The notes: a model not told the origin generated them from the sequence alone. Positions 32,828 to 50,214 are shown, counted from the stretch's first letter. The stretch is DNA of 64,000 bases from Micropterix aruncella (GCA_944548615.1 OX155954.1:5321924-5385923), one strand, 5' to 3'. Program-made: numbers and translations.

Positions 32828-33637
32828 ATGCATTATAGGAACCTTTCTCAAAAATAAAAAATAAACTGCTATTGTAGATTCGATCTTTGTTATGCTAAGT
32901 GTGATAGAAAAAGCTACGGACACGCAATATTTCAAGACAAAAGGCATTCAAATTTTCATACAAAAAATATGTTTTTACTTAGTTTTAAAGATTTTTTTTT
33001 AACAAGTAAATATATTAAAAGGAATAAAAAACACGACTGCCGTTACAAAAAGTATGAACTACTGTATTTAAAATTATTTTTATTACGTTTTTTTAAGTTT
33101 TTTATGGTTTATGCATTTAGACATATAGATACATACATGTTTTCGTAATGTACTCAATCAGGCCTCTCATTTGACACTAAACACGATATATTTATGGTAA
33201 TTTATTGATATTTGGAGATTTGGATTTGGAGATGCAACTGTTTACTTGATATTTGGATAGTTAAGATATTCTATGACACTTGGGATGACATGAAGATTGT
33301 AACAATACTAACTACTTTTAAATCAGTTGAAGCGTTTTAAAGTTATGGCGGATTACAGAAACGAAAAATATACATAGCTGAAACCTGAACACATAACACT
33401 CCTTTTTCGTTGGGCGGTCGTGTAAAACTAACAACCTACCGCCATATATGTATAGGTGTTTATGTATTATTAAAAAAAACTAACTTAACCTACCGAAATG
33501 TATGGGTTTGACGCTTCTCTAAATGCATATATCTCGCTTATTTATTGAGGCCGAATAAATGTTATTGCAGATTCTCAGTGAATATAATCGGGTGACGCTA
33601 AAAAATCAAGAATGTAGAACAGGTTCCTATAATGCAT
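32828..33637. mobile_element. TATAGGAACC-TIR element with a nested MITE
   Basis: Perfect 16-bp TIRs (ATGCATTATAGGAACC and complement). The body matches 13517-13911 but is split by an ACACGACTGCC-family MITE (33031-33423 plus short flanks). Confidence 0.85.
33031..33423 (-). mobile_element. ACACGACTGCC-TIR MITE, copy nested in the 32828-33637 element
   Basis: Reverse orientation. Ends ACACGACTGCC(G) and GGGCGGTCGTGT. It contains AATGTACTCAATCAGGCCTC and the conserved AAACGAAAAATATACATAGC block. Family homology continues a little beyond the TIR on one side (AATATATTTACTTGTT). Confidence 0.8.
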
Positions 33638-34677
33638 GCCAATGTTTTTACATACTTAGACGTTTTATGAATAAAAATCCCTTAATTTTTTTGTTTGTTT
33701 TTTGCGCTCAAAGCACTTACGATTCAAATTATATAATCCGATTTAGTTTTGAAGAACCGATAGATTCCTACTGCTAATTAAGATTTAATGTTTTGGTCAT
33801 AAAACTCACTGAATACACAGCTTGCTTGCCTGTTCTGCATACATAAAATTGACAATCCTGACAGCACCCACTTAAGTTCAAATTAATGTGAACCACTTCA
33901 AAGAAACGATTTTGAAAGAAAAGGATTCAAGATTGGCGCATATCTGCCTTCACTCAAGATTTAGCGTAGCCAGTTAACAAAAAAACCTATAACGTACCCA
34001 CGTTTTATTATAAATTTACGAATTATTATAAGTTTAAATTATTATTCTAATTTTTACTATTTTAAATTGTTTTGTTTTTTTCTGTTTTGAATTTATTTGC
34101 TGTCATTTTAATTTTCCCCTTCTAACTTTAATTTAATTATTTAATTTGAGTATTTAGACATTTTTAATATTGTTTAGCAATTCCATTATTTTGTGCATAC
34201 ATGGAATATATGCCATTTTTATAAACACGGTATTTGTGCAAGCACATTCAAAAATAAATGTTTACCTTAGAACAGGTCCCGGCCTAGTTAGGTGACGTTG
34301 CCACTAGACTATGCAATGTATTCTTTTTTCTGCTTTTGATACAATTTTGAAATTATTTCTATGCATAATTCCTACGCTGAAATTGTTTACTGTTATTTTT
34401 AATATTTGCATTACTTATATAAATAAATAAATAAACACATTTTAGAGTTAGATCGGTCTATTATTAAGCCTGCGATATATGACTCGCTAACAGCAGAAAG
34501 GGAACTATTGTCTTTTTGTCAATGTTACAGTAGATACAAAAAACAGTGTACTGAAATATGTTCTTAGGTAACACTATCAGTAAATATTACTACATCGCTA
34601 GTAGATACTGTTACATTGTTGTTGTACATACCCTAGTGTAATTGAATCATGAAAGAAATAAAGAAAGAAATCTTTTT
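33638..34677. other. AT-rich stretch
   Basis: The block TTAGAACAGGTCCCGGCCTA at 34268-34287 has a diverged partner at 57300-57330 (TTAGAACATGCTATAGCCTA), both followed by GTTAGGTGAC: a dispersed repeat end. Nothing else seen. Confidence 0.4.
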
Positions 34678-35035
34678 ACACGACTGCCCAACAAAAAGGA
34701 GTGTAATGTGTTCAAGATTCATGTATGTATATTTTCCGTTTCTTTATTCCACCATAATTTCTAAACGCTTGAATCGATTTAGAAGTGTGTGCTAGCGTTA
34801 GAATCGTTTTGTTATTCTGAGTGTCATAAAAATAATTGTCTAAATGTCCAAATGTCAATAAATTAGGATAAATATATCGGGTTTAGTATCAAATTTAGAT
34901 TATATATGGATAAATACATAAACCACAATATATCGTGTTTAGTATCAAAATTATATATACTAAATATATCGTGTTTAGTATCAAAATTAGGTATATATAT
35001 AAATAAATACATAAACAACAATTATTCATAAAAAA
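34678..35035 (+). mobile_element. ACACGACTGCC-TIR MITE, 3'-truncated
   Basis: An intact 5' end (ACACGACTGCCCAACAAAAA, GGAGTGTAATGTGTTCA). The internal ATATCGTGTTTAGTATCAAA segment is repeated three times. The 3' TIR is absent. Confidence 0.8.
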
Positions 35036-35049
35036 AACCCTTTCATTAT

Positions 35050-35120
35050 TTGTGCACCGAAGTCAACCGACTGAGCGCGGCGGCCGCGGCGCGCGATCGT
35101 TTCGAGATACATGCAGCTGG
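35050..35120 (+). CDS. Putative alternative first exon B (MQL...)
   Basis: A short CpG-rich patch (GAGCGCGGCGGCCGCGGCGC) ending at a consensus donor, GCTGG|GTAAGT. An ATG at 35111 gives M-Q-L plus one base (G), i.e. phase 1, the same as exons C and D. The open frame that starts at 35052 runs through the donor and is treated as a shadow. No homology; the call is splice-site and composition based. Confidence 0.3.
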
Positions 35121-35448
35121 GTAAGTAGCAATGCGACGCCAAACTCAGAAAGCCGGGCCGATAAACCTGGCTCACGTGAATCCCCGCTAAAGGTCAATTA
35201 CCCAGCAGAAGATGCTGCGGGCCTTAGACAAAGCCCGTCGACTGACTCAAATAATGCGAAATCGTCTATAAGTACTGGATATTTATAGATATTACACGCG
35301 TCAACGGGGCCGTAACGAAACTTGAATTTTGTTTCAACGAATATTGTTATAAGAACTTTATTCTCTAAGAAACGTGCTTTTCAGCGCGAACAAATTATTT
35401 CTGATAATTCTAAATGCTCATCACTTTTTGTAACGTTTGTCGTTTTAT

Positions 35449-35480
35449 GAAATCGAAGACTATCGCGGTTGTTTGACATT
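35449..35480 (+). repeat. Conserved 32-bp flank of the palindromic family
   Basis: CGAAGACTATCGCGGTTGTT then TGACATTATAA. The same block lies at 46749-46782, 52627-52658 and 53846-53877, so it belongs to a larger element than the palindrome alone. Confidence 0.7.
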
Positions 35481-35625
35481 ATAAATAGGATAGAAAACGA
35501 ATTTACCGCGTGAAATTTGTAGGACCCGACGTTTCGGTGACGTTGCAGCCGCCGTTGTCAAGGGTAAACCGAAACGTCGGGTCCTACAAATTTCACGCGG
35601 TAAATTCGTTTTCTATCCTATTTAT
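35481..35625. mobile_element. Palindromic CGAAACGTCGGGTGC-family element
   Basis: Near-perfect inverted arms ATAAATAGGATAGAAAACGA...CCGCGTGAAATTTGTAGGAC...CGACGTTTCGG and complement, with the centre TTGCAGCCGCCGTTGTC. Confidence 0.85.
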
Positions 35626-36333
35626 AAGTTTGTCGTTTTTTTTAAGTTTTAATTATTAAAATAAATATTGCTCTTAGAGCTCTGTAGGAAATAAAAGAAT
35701 AATATTATTTTATATTTTTGATTAATACATCAAGGTATCCGCTTTATAGTTTTATGATACGGCCGCCGATTGAAATGGCAGAAGATACTTTCATGATTAC
35801 TCTACAAAAACGTCACGATTTTATGAAATTTTCTGCAATAAAGTGTTCCACTGCGACTGAAAAAGTCGCAGATACTGGTATAAAAACGATCTCTATTCGA
35901 AGTCATCTTGTGTAATGTGGAAAGAAGATCAATTAAAAAAAACATTTCTACAAAAATAACAAATATTACCTGTCTGCATTTGTTAGCCTTTCATATCTAA
36001 ATTGCTTCTTTGACATATCTGAAAATGGTTTTTTTGACAACTGAAAAAAACAAATCTAATTATGGTACACGTGATGTTAATTTATTCTTTAAAAAAAACG
36101 AATCGACAACAAACGAAAACAGAAGGATGTCTGATAACCAAACATACCGTAATTAATTTATTCAACGCCATTTAATGTAGTATTTAAATTAATTCAATTC
36201 CTTTAATCTCGTGGCATCAGGTTTAAATCAAATAAAACAATAAACACTGATTAAGAATTAATGTATCTAATAATCAACGATTTGACAATATATAAATATT
36301 AGGTGTATACTTACTCCGTATGCGCATATTTTT
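35626..36333. other. AT-rich stretch
   Basis: A 65-codon frame at 35718-35915 has no recognisable product. Confidence 0.4.
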
Positions 36334-36711
36334 ACATGACTGCCCGACAAAAAAGGAGTGTAATGTGCTCAGGGTTCTTCTATGTATGTTTTCCGCTTGA
36401 ACCGATTTAGAAGTGTGTGGTATTGTTAAAATATATATGTTATCCCGAGGGTCATAGGGTACGTTTAACTGACCAAATATCAAGTAAGTAGTTGTCTAAA
36501 TATCCAAATGTCAATAAATATTAACATAAATATATCGTGCTTAGTTTCAAATGAAAGGTCTGATTGAGTATATTTCGAATATATAGGTACATATATGGAT
36601 ACATATATAGGTATCTATATGGTACTACAAAAAACCACAAATATTTCATAATAAAACCGGTAAAACTATAATATAAATACAGTAGTTTACTTTTTGTAAC
36701 GGCAGTCGTGT
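36334..36711 (+). mobile_element. ACACGACTGCC-TIR MITE, complete
   Basis: Ends ACATGACTGCC and GGCAGTCGTGT. It is directly followed by TTTTCTTTTAATATAT, which in other copies is a short unique flank and here has grown into a 206-bp TA tract. Confidence 0.85.
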
Positions 36712-36715
36712 TTTC

Positions 36716-36928
<213 letters not shown>

Positions 36929-37059
36929 TTATTTACGAGTATAAACTACATCTTGAAATACTCATGATATTGCAATAGTTACTATCCTAATTTGATATGA
37001 CAATGAAGTTCGCTCGCGCGTTTAACAAATATACTCATCGAATTAGACATTTTAATACG

Positions 37060-37257
37060 TAGCCAGTGTGGTGTGAACACAGTGACAGTTATTTGTTTGT
37101 GTGGTTCATTTCAGCAGTAGCGGTGGAAGTCGACGCTCTGGCGGTCTTGTCGTATCGTCTCCTGAAAGCGACTCTTTTCAGATGAACTCGCTGTAATCGT
37201 GAAAATTGAAGCGACAGGACATCATGCATTCCAACGTATGCCAACGGTTTTTACTCG
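37060..37257 (+). CDS. Putative alternative first exon C (MHSNVCQRFLL...)
   Basis: A moderately GC-rich segment containing GCGGTGGAAGTCGACGCTCT, with an ATG at 37224 that gives MHSNVCQRFLL plus G (phase 1) before CTCG|GTAAAT. Upstream stops separate the short coding part from about 160 bp of possible leader. A first exon with 5' UTR fits. No homology and no downstream partner are visible. Confidence 0.35.
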
Positions 37258-40873
<3,616 letters not shown>

Positions 40874-40896
40874 AATGTTTTAAAAGTTTTCATTTA

Positions 40897-41033
<137 letters not shown>

Positions 41034-41073
41034 TTTGATAGTTTTGTGTATATATTCTTTTTAGAATTGATCA

Positions 41074-42454
<1,381 letters not shown>

Positions 42455-42570
42455 AAATAAAACTGATTTTAGCGCCTGAAGTTCGAAGCAGCTGATGTTT
42501 TGGCGATGTTACAATTGTCTTTGTTCAAAGTAAATTGATCGGTAAAATCCGACTTTGTTTTATTTATATT
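42455..42570. mobile_element. Degenerate palindromic-family element
   Basis: AATAAAACTGATTTTAGCGC..GAAGTTCGAAGCA..TGATGTTTTGGCGATGTTAC, with right end GGTAAAATCCGACTTTGTTT. Arms strongly diverged compared with 21678-21842. Confidence 0.55.
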
Positions 42571-42865
42571 GTCTAAAAACCGCAATAGTTAATAATCGCA
42601 ATATATTATTACCTAACGTTAAAAAATAAAAATAAAATCAACGAAATAACACATTCTTAGATACCAAATTTTCAACATACAGAAACTCCTCGTTTTTAAA
42701 AGCTGTTTTTAAAACAAAAAGTAAAAGACAATGTCAAGAAAGAAAAAAATATATAAAACTCAACACAGTAACACTGTCTAATATATGATAAAAAAACACA
42801 TAAGTTTAAAGAGAGCTTCCTCCTTCAAATAAAACAGTTAAACGTGAAATTAACCTAGGACCCAT

Positions 42866-43555
42866 AAAAAATCGGTTGTGTCACAACAAGACTTTCCCGG
42901 TAAGTAGCCAGGGATTTATTTTATCCTAATATTCATTTCATTAATAAATTCGAAGAGCACCTGGCGATAATTCTTCTTAATATGCGACGCAACCCAATGA
43001 AAATTTGAATCTCCAACTCGCGTCATCCTATTAAATTTAAAAATCAAATTGCAAACGCGGGTCCGTGAGTCTTCAAAATCGAATTCCGAACGATCCACGC
43101 ATCGCAAGCGTCGCCGCTTTTAAAGTCCTTGCTATTTCATTGATATATGACGGATTTTAAATAGTATTTATGTCGCTTGTATGCGAGATATTCCCACCAA
43201 AATTTCACAATTCGATTTCGGCCAACAAGGCACCGAAGTTTAAGTCTCTAAGTCCAATATTTCGAGACTAAAGTATGACTAGCACGCCTTCTGGTGGACC
43301 AATTTCAACCACAATGATTTCAACTCTTGCCATGACTAAATGATGGCTGCATACCAAATTTCAGCACAATCGGATGAAGCGTTTGGGCGCGTGGAGGAAT
43401 ACGAACAAAAACACACAGCCAGACAGACACACACAAACACACAGACAGACTTCAGTCTGTAAATGTTCTTAATCGTCTCGGGGGGGGGGGGCATAATGTA
43501 TATAACCGTTTCGAAAAAAATACTTTACCTCCTCGTCGATTGGTGGGCCGGTAAT
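42866..43555 (+). repeat. Dispersed repeat with CAGACTTCAGTCTG, copy 1
   Basis: Shares with 54848-55555 the blocks AAAATCGGTTGTGTCA, AAGACTTTCCCGG, TCTAAGTCCAATATTTCGAG, CTGGTGGACC, AAGCGTTTGGGC, CAGACAGACTTCAGTCTG and TACTTTACCTCCTC in the same order. Contains a CA-rich tract and a poly-G run of about 10. Confidence 0.8.
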
Positions 43556-43714
43556 ATTAAACAGTAAAATTCAACACCAAATACTTTTAAAGAGAGGTTA
43601 TTCTTTTTTTGTAGATTTTTAAATAGGGGCTGTGGTAAATAAAACATAGTAAAAATCTACACATACGTTCTTTCATACGCTTTTATCAAGTAAAGAGTCT
43701 CTGCGTTTTTATGA

Positions 43715-44250
43715 ACTGTTAAACCTAAAGCAAATTTAAAAATAGCGAGACAAGTCAAGGAATACTCCGGTCCCTATTTTTTTAATATGTTACCTCCATA
43801 TAGAAAGTCCTTAAAAAAGTTTCTTTTAGAAAATATTTTTACGCCTTTGAAGAATACGTACAATTCACCAAGAACGGCTAACGAAAGTATTGTGTAAAAT
43901 CGAAAATTAAATATGTATAAATAACTATTTATAAGTTTGGAAGACGATAAACTAAACTTGAAACTTGAAACATACAATGTAACGATTTTAAATGAAATGA
44001 TTATAAATTGTAATTCCTTTTCTAAATTTTATATTTTTTAAATTTTATTTGTTTTAAGTGAATGAGACTAAATATTATTATTATTGTGATTTGATATTTT
44101 TAAATGATATTTAAATTTAAATTTTAATCGTTTAAATTGCACTAATATTTTTACGAATTACTTTCAATTATTATTACCTGTTATTTTAGTATGTTTCTAC
44201 AATCTGTAAAGATTTTTGAAAATAAACAACTTGAACTTGAACTTGAACAT
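43715..44250 (+). pseudogene. LINE (CR1/Jockey-like) 3' end with (TTGAAC)n tail
   Basis: A single frame at about 43740-43880 reads ARQVKEYSGPYFFNMLPPYR then KSLKKFLLENIFTP, a pattern typical of the last 60 residues of LINE RT proteins. After AT-rich 3' UTR come AATAAACAAC and three TTGAAC units (44228-44248). Confidence 0.6.
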
Positions 44251-44957
44251 TAGTTTTGTATTGGTTTTTGACGTAATTTGTTTTACTACTTTGTATAACC
44301 ATAATGTACGCTATAAAAATTCTTTTATCCTATTGCAACTTTCCAAATTTGCATTTATTTACAAGAATTTATATCGCAGGGCTGGAGAGGTAAAAGTAAT
44401 CGGCGACATGTAGTCGCAAGGCTTTTGTGTCGCAGTAGCATCAGAAGTAGCCTGAGATGTTTTTTCTAACCTGGCAACAGTGCCTATTACTATAATAGAG
44501 TGTCATTAGCCATCAATTATTTGTATATTAGGTATATCATCACTGAACTAGATTTTTAATTTTCCTGGTAAATATTTGATATTAATGGTAATGTAATAGG
44601 CAAAATTATTGATGCTAAATAGCAATATAACAGCATAACAATGTGGAAATATAATGCATCTTCAATTCGAATATCCGGAAGTATTTCTTTTGAAAAGTAT
44701 ATACTTAGGTATTCATTGAAACAGTAGATACGTCATTCCAGCATTAAAGCTACAAAAACGTTGTAATATTGCTGCAAGTCCTTGAGGGACACTTAACCGA
44801 GTAACCGACCAACCATTTGCAGTCACGCAACGAGACAATAGATCGATGCGTCGGTGCACTGATCAACCACAGCAATCTCTACTTCATGTAGTCATGGCAC
44901 GAATTCTTCAAAGCAACTTTTAAACTTTCTAACCTAGAATATAAATGGTACATCCAA
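44251..44957. other. AT-rich stretch
   Basis: Nothing recognised. Confidence 0.4.
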
Positions 44958-45478
44958 TCCTACTACTATTATAAACGCGAAAGTTTGTAAGAATGTATGT
45001 TTGGATGTTTGTTACTCTTTCACGCAAAAACTACTGAATAGATTTTGATGAAACTTTACAATAATATAGCTTACACATCAGAATAACACATAGGCTATAA
45101 TTTATAAAGATATAGTATGAATTATCCAAAATATAAGGATAAGTGTCAAGTAAGTAGGAAAAAAATCTGCCATCTGCGAGCTTTTCTGGCGTGCGCGGCA
45201 AAAACCGTTGGAGTTACAAGTATATAATGTATAATGGAAATGTTTATCTTAAATAGTCCTACAAAAAAGCCCGCGACAGCATATATCTATATTTTATGTG
45301 TAAGCCATTATCGCCAAAATAGTGAACTATAATTTTCATGATTTGTTGGATTTGTCTCCGCCCCGAATAGCAGAATAATATAAAAACATTGAAAAATTGA
45401 CGAAAATATAAAATACTTTCTATCATCATTATCACAATTTTCCATCATCACGCGGGTGAAACCGCGGGGCGCAGCTAG
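44958..45478 (+). mobile_element. Non-autonomous Helitron, Lep1-like, 521 bp
   Basis: Starts TCCTACTACTATTATAAACG after an A and ends CGCGGGTGAAACCGCG-GGGCGCAG-CTAG before a T: 5' TC, 3' CTRR, a hairpin (CGCGG/CCGCG) about 8 bases from the end, and A/T insertion without duplication, as expected for Helitrons. The internal TTACTCTTTCACGCAAAAAC block is typical of lepidopteran Helitrons. Confidence 0.88.
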
Positions 45479-46180
45479 TATAATAATATAATAAAAAATA
45501 TATTAATTTGGAATCTCAAAAAAATTAAACCGCTACACAAACTACTTACAAATTTATATAATGACGTTAATCCGACACTTCATGAAAAAGAACAGCTTAT
45601 AACTAGTTGACATGGCATGTATTAGAGCCATTAAAATGGCAACCATCTTAAAACGGAATTATTCCCCGTACTGCCATTTAGAAATAAAATCATTGTAAAA
45701 TATTAGGGTACAGCGGTTGGTTTTAACGAACATCTTCGCTAAACGGATAGCTATATAAGTACTAACAACAAGTTTATTGTTAAGTAATAATAACAAGTTC
45801 AAACTACCTTTGAATGTTGTATGTGATATACTAATATACTCAACCCAGCTTATTATATCCTAACGATGATTCTCCAATATGCTAAATTAATTGAACGTAG
45901 GTACCCAATTATTTGATTAAATAATTATTGGCCGCTATTGAAACGTACCTATTTCAAATTATCTCCTTTGTGATGTAGACATATTACGAGGATAATGAAT
46001 TACCATTCGTTTATTCAAGTAATTAGCGATACAAAGCAAAAAAAAAGACCAATTAAAGTTCGAGCAAGAAACGTAGGTAGGCGAATATTTTAAATCAGAA
46101 CAATACCTATTCAATATATTTACATAAAATAAGTTTTAATTGTTTTTTTTAAGTATATGCAAGTTTAAAAATATAAAAAT
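45479..46180. other. AT-rich stretch
   Basis: Nothing recognised. Confidence 0.4.
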
Positions 46181-46348
46181 GGATTTTTAAAACGAATCTA
46201 CCTCGTGAATTTTGTAGCACCCGACGTTTCGGCGATGTTGCAACCGCCATTGTCCAGGGTAGGCTACCCTGGGGGGTAGACTACCCTAGGCAACATCGCC
46301 GAAACGTTGGGTGCTACAAAATTCACGCGGAAAATTCGTTTTTAATCC
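46181..46348. mobile_element. Palindromic CGAAACGTCGGGTGC-family element
   Basis: Inverted arms GGATTTTTAAAACGAATCTA...GTAGCACCCGACGTTTCGGC and complement. The centre carries nested CTACCCTGGGGGGTAG. Confidence 0.8.
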
Positions 46349-46425
46349 TTTTTTTTATATCGCGTTTTTATATCGCGTTTAAACACGTTTTATATCGCGT
46401 TTAAACACGTTTTTATTATATCGAC
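46346..46425 (+). repeat. Short tandem repeat of about 21 bp
   Basis: TTATATCGCGTTT(AAACACGT) repeats about three to four times directly after the palindromic element. Confidence 0.8.
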
Positions 46426-46748
46426 CTGTATGTAACTATGTAATGGAATCTAAGGTAACTAATTTAACCATCTTCCAAAGATCGTAGCGTCATGAAAATT
46501 GGCATCTGTATGTAGTTCTGATGACAATACAATAATATGGTACTGTCGAACAGATTTGATGATGGAGTCGGAAGATATGAACTGGATTTTCATGATGGAA
46601 CATCGTATCATAGCTGTGTTTGGACTTGTTAGAAAAGTCTTGGAATGAACTTTGACCACGATTAGGTTTCAAGGTCTGATGATGTGGTATTTACGTGCAT
46701 TTATAAAAGCGTGTTTTTAGTGTTTTTTTTTAAACTATTAATTTATTA

Positions 46749-46782
46749 TAATGCCAAACTACCGTGGTAGTCTTCGATTTCA
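46749..46782 (-). repeat. Conserved flank block of the palindromic family
   Basis: ATAATGCCAAACTACCGTGG then TAGTCTTCGATTT, diverged from the block at 53846-53877. Confidence 0.55.
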
Positions 46783-46859
46783 TATGTTGTACCATGATTA
46801 TATTTACAAAACCACACGGAGACCGGTGTCTTGTCTTTAGATAATTTACATTCATATGT

Positions 46860-49080
46860 TAATAATAGAAGAGATAGTAGACAAATTAAATATTTACGAT
46901 GAAACACTATCATTGTGCGGCGATTTGAATTATGATTTTATTATACATTCTTCTAATTCTGAAGCTATAACTGACTTAACGTCTACTGTTAATATGAACA
47001 AAACTGTTAATTTTCCCAACTAAAAACTGTAAAACAACACAGACGTACCTGTATCGACACTATATTTACTAATATCAACAAATTCACAGTTAATTAAATA
47101 AATGACTTGCGGTATTTCGGATCATAGTGGTAAGTTAACCTATTATGAAAAAATAAAGCTACCACTGCTCTTACCATTTGTAAAAGAAAAGTGACCAGGC
47201 AAAATGTTGAATATCTCCATGAAGCCTTCATAAATTCAATTAGATTGTAGTATTACTGACACAAATATATCGTTTGATATATTCTTGAATAATTATATAA
47301 CATCATTGAATAGCATTATGCCAATTAAACAATTAAGTACTAAATACTAACTTAGTTAGTACCTAAATTAACTACTAACCAACAACAGCAACTAAAATAT
47401 CAAAACAAAGAATGTTGTTAATGCATCAAATATTACTAAATAGCCACAATGTCTAATTTCTTATATTTTTTTGAAATATTCCTGCAATTTTTTTTTTTGT
47501 TTTTTTTTTTGGTAGGTTTTGCTATTTGGTTCCTGTTTTTTTGTAAGCACATCAATGTTTTATAGTAATTAATTCTTAAATAAATAAAATAAATAAAAAC
47601 TCCCAAATCTCCCTTTATGAAACTGATAACTAGGTAGGAGATCACAAAGTACCGCAATTCTACACAAAGTCATCGATTGATAAGTGGCATGTATACATTT
47701 ACTTGTCAAAGGCATCAACGCGAACACTCGCATGCTACCTTTGCATTTTTTTAATAGATTGCATGAAAGACGGCTCTTTTTTAGCCGGCGTAATAGCACA
47801 TGTATTTAAAAAAAGTCGAAAAAAAGATTCGATACTTTTAAAACGGGCCTAGGTAAATTTTGAGACCTTTCGAAACCATTCGACTGCGTAAACCACATTT
47901 TTTTCTAAGCAAAATCGAATATTATGGAAATGCGATGACGGATTAAACTTACTAGAATCCTATCTATAAAACAGATACCAAACTACTGAAGTAAGCAAAA
48001 GAAGGAGTCACTCAATACTTGTTACAAAAGGTATTTTTCAAAAATCAAATGTAACGCCGTTTCTCTTCCTGGTGTATACTTCCATGTGTCATCACGAGAT
48101 ATAACTCTTGACAATATTTCACGATCTATTGTCTCGTTACCTACTGATATTATGATGACAGTGTAAATGTAATATAGATAACAATATTACTCTTTTTGCG
48201 GATGACATATTCTTAACATTCAGCGACAGAGACAAAGATGTGCTATTGAAAAGAGCAATGGAAAGATTTGCTATTGAAAGAGCGAACAAACAATTGATCG
48301 CTTACTGTCATGGTTTAACGCAAATGAACTACGACTAATTTAGACTGGTTTGTTGTTGTATTGTTATTGTTTGTGTTTAGACTTGTTATTATTAACTGAC
48401 ATTGTATTTCACTTGGGACTAATAAATACAGTCTTTTTTAAAAAAAATAAATGCCCATTTTGATCTAGAAATTGTTAAGAGTATATATTTTTTTAGGTGT
48501 AGTAATTAACAGCAAGTTACAGTGGGCAATTCAACTTGACCAGTTACCTAATCAGTTATGTAGATCTATTTATTCCATTAAAAAATAAACAATTTTGTGA
48601 TATCGCAGCAGCGAAATGTGTGTGTACTTACTTCGCCTATTTTAATTCCATGATGACATATGGACTTTAATTTCGGGGGAATGCTGTAACTAGCAGACGA
48701 TTTATTATTCTACAAAAGAGTGCACTCCGAAGCCTATAGAAATTGCTAACTAGAACTCTTGCAAAAAATAATTTATCGGATACTTTATAAAGAACACTTT
48801 ATCAAAGCAGGAATAATTACCATGTATTCGCATACATATTTCAGTGCCTTATGTATGCCCGAAATCATTTAGAAGAGACCTCAGTAAATGCTGATTCCCA
48901 TTCTCACAACACGTGGAGTAAATTCCAACTATGCATGCCTCGTGTTAGATTAGGTAAGGTCCAAAAGAGTTACTTATGTTTGAATATTAAATACTACAGT
49001 CTCCTCCCTAACGGCATTACTGATATTAAATGTCTTTCAATTTAACAAAAGATATTCATAAGTAACCCGTTTAACCACTT
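46860..49080 (+). pseudogene. Degenerate non-LTR retrotransposon: endonuclease and reverse transcriptase
   Basis: The endonuclease (about 46868-47130) shows LSLCGDLNYDF, VNFPN, then after a frameshift RTCIDTIFTNINKFTVN and GISDHSG, the C-terminal AP-endonuclease blocks of CR1/Jockey-like LINEs. The RT has ITLFADDIFLTFSDRDKDVL (FADD catalytic box, about 48185-48245), FLGVVINSKLQW (about 48495), and an end block HSHNTWSKFQLCMPRVRLGK, YYSLLPNGI (48890-49020). The part between endonuclease and FADD is eroded. A short retroposon-like tail (about 48345-48450) interrupts the RT after the catalytic box. Many stops; dead. Confidence 0.85.
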
Positions 49081-49141
49081 TGATGAATTTGAGATGTACG
49101 TCTTTCACTAGTAACTAGTAACTCGACTCGTAACTACTAAC

Positions 49142-49185
49142 AATATAACTCGACAACAACACTGCTGCTGTCGAGTTATACTGTT
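49142..49185. repeat. Short inverted repeat TATAACTCGACA/TGTCGAGTTATA
   Basis: 12-bp arms around ACAACACTGCTGC in AT-rich DNA. Confidence 0.7.
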
Positions 49186-49599
49186 ATATACCTAAGTAGG
49201 TACTTACTGATTTTGACTATGTAATTGTGACTATTTTTCAGAGTGATATGTATGTTAAGCATGATTACAATTTATTATTAGCTTGACAACTATGATTTTG
49301 ATTATGTGAAATCTTCAAAAACTTGGGTATTAATTCCGCATTCGTTTATACTACCATTATAATTAAAAAGCATTATTATTTTTTATTATCCTTTGACTAT
49401 TTCAAATCTTCTAAAAGAGTATAGGTATGAAGCACCAACCGACATTATCTGTAATGTCGGTTACATTATGCCTATCGACATTATCCTAGGCATGTCGGTA
49501 GGCATAATGCAATTTCACTCTCTTAATAGTGCGAGTATATACATTTTTGATAACAATCTAGTACTACTCAAAACTGGTATTTGAATAGGTTAAATATGG

Positions 49600-49655
49600 G
49601 TCAATAAAGGAAAGTAAACTTTATAAATATGTATAGTTTACTTTCCTTTATTGAC
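49600..49655. repeat. Perfect hairpin, 21-bp arms, 14-base loop
   Basis: GTCAATAAAGGAAAGTAAAC plus T, loop TTATAAATATGTAT, then the exact complement. Hairpin size is compatible with a small MITE remnant or, less likely, a miRNA-type precursor. Confidence 0.85.
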
Positions 49656-50001
49656 ACATCCAAGAGCGGATTATCCGTCAATTGGACAGGCATGTTTGTA
49701 AATATAAATGTAATATAAAAATGTAAATGTATATTTAATACTAGCTACCCTATTAAAAATGAAAATGTATATTAAAACAGCTAGTTTGGGATGAGGTTAC
49801 AATGTCGAATAAAATTGTGGTTGAATTCCTGGCCAAAACTTAGCTTACTTTAATTAATTAATACGATTGTTTTTAACTACAAGGCTGGACTTTGCGTGAA
49901 GTAAATTGATCGGTTGGCTTAATGAGGTGGTATGTGAGGTGGATTTTTATGTATATTGTATCGGCTGTGTTAGCTCCTGATGCTAAAACATAACTATTAT
50001 G

Positions 50002-50214
50002 TCATAATGTGACACGATAAGGGCCACGTAAAATTGTCCATGGAAGAAGCAATAACAATACGACGTCCTCGCAGCTTAATAAAGGCACGTAGGCGGCAGT
50101 CCTTATTGCATCGCTGGGTAGGCTTTTAACGCCGATAACTCCTCTAACACTGATGATAACTAAATGATGACATTTTCTATCTACATTATATGCCTGAGCT
50201 AACAAAGAAAGCAT
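50002..50214 (-). pseudogene. Possible LINE C-terminal fragment
   Basis: An open frame of 70 codons (MLSLLAQAYNVDRKCHHLVI, then ISVRGVIGVKSLPSDAI). The hydrophobic 'VIISVxGVI' block after a short basic stretch is reminiscent of the C-terminus of some retrotransposon proteins. Similarity is weak. Confidence 0.3.

Noticed and set aside
35052..35288. 78-codon plus frame
   Set aside because: It reads straight through a consensus GTAAGT donor at 35121 and has no similarity; only the part before the donor was kept as a possible exon.
49438..49505. Short palindromes around CCGACATTATCTGTAATGTCGG as a CRISPR-like or operator array
   Set aside because: Only two imperfect units, no regular spacing.
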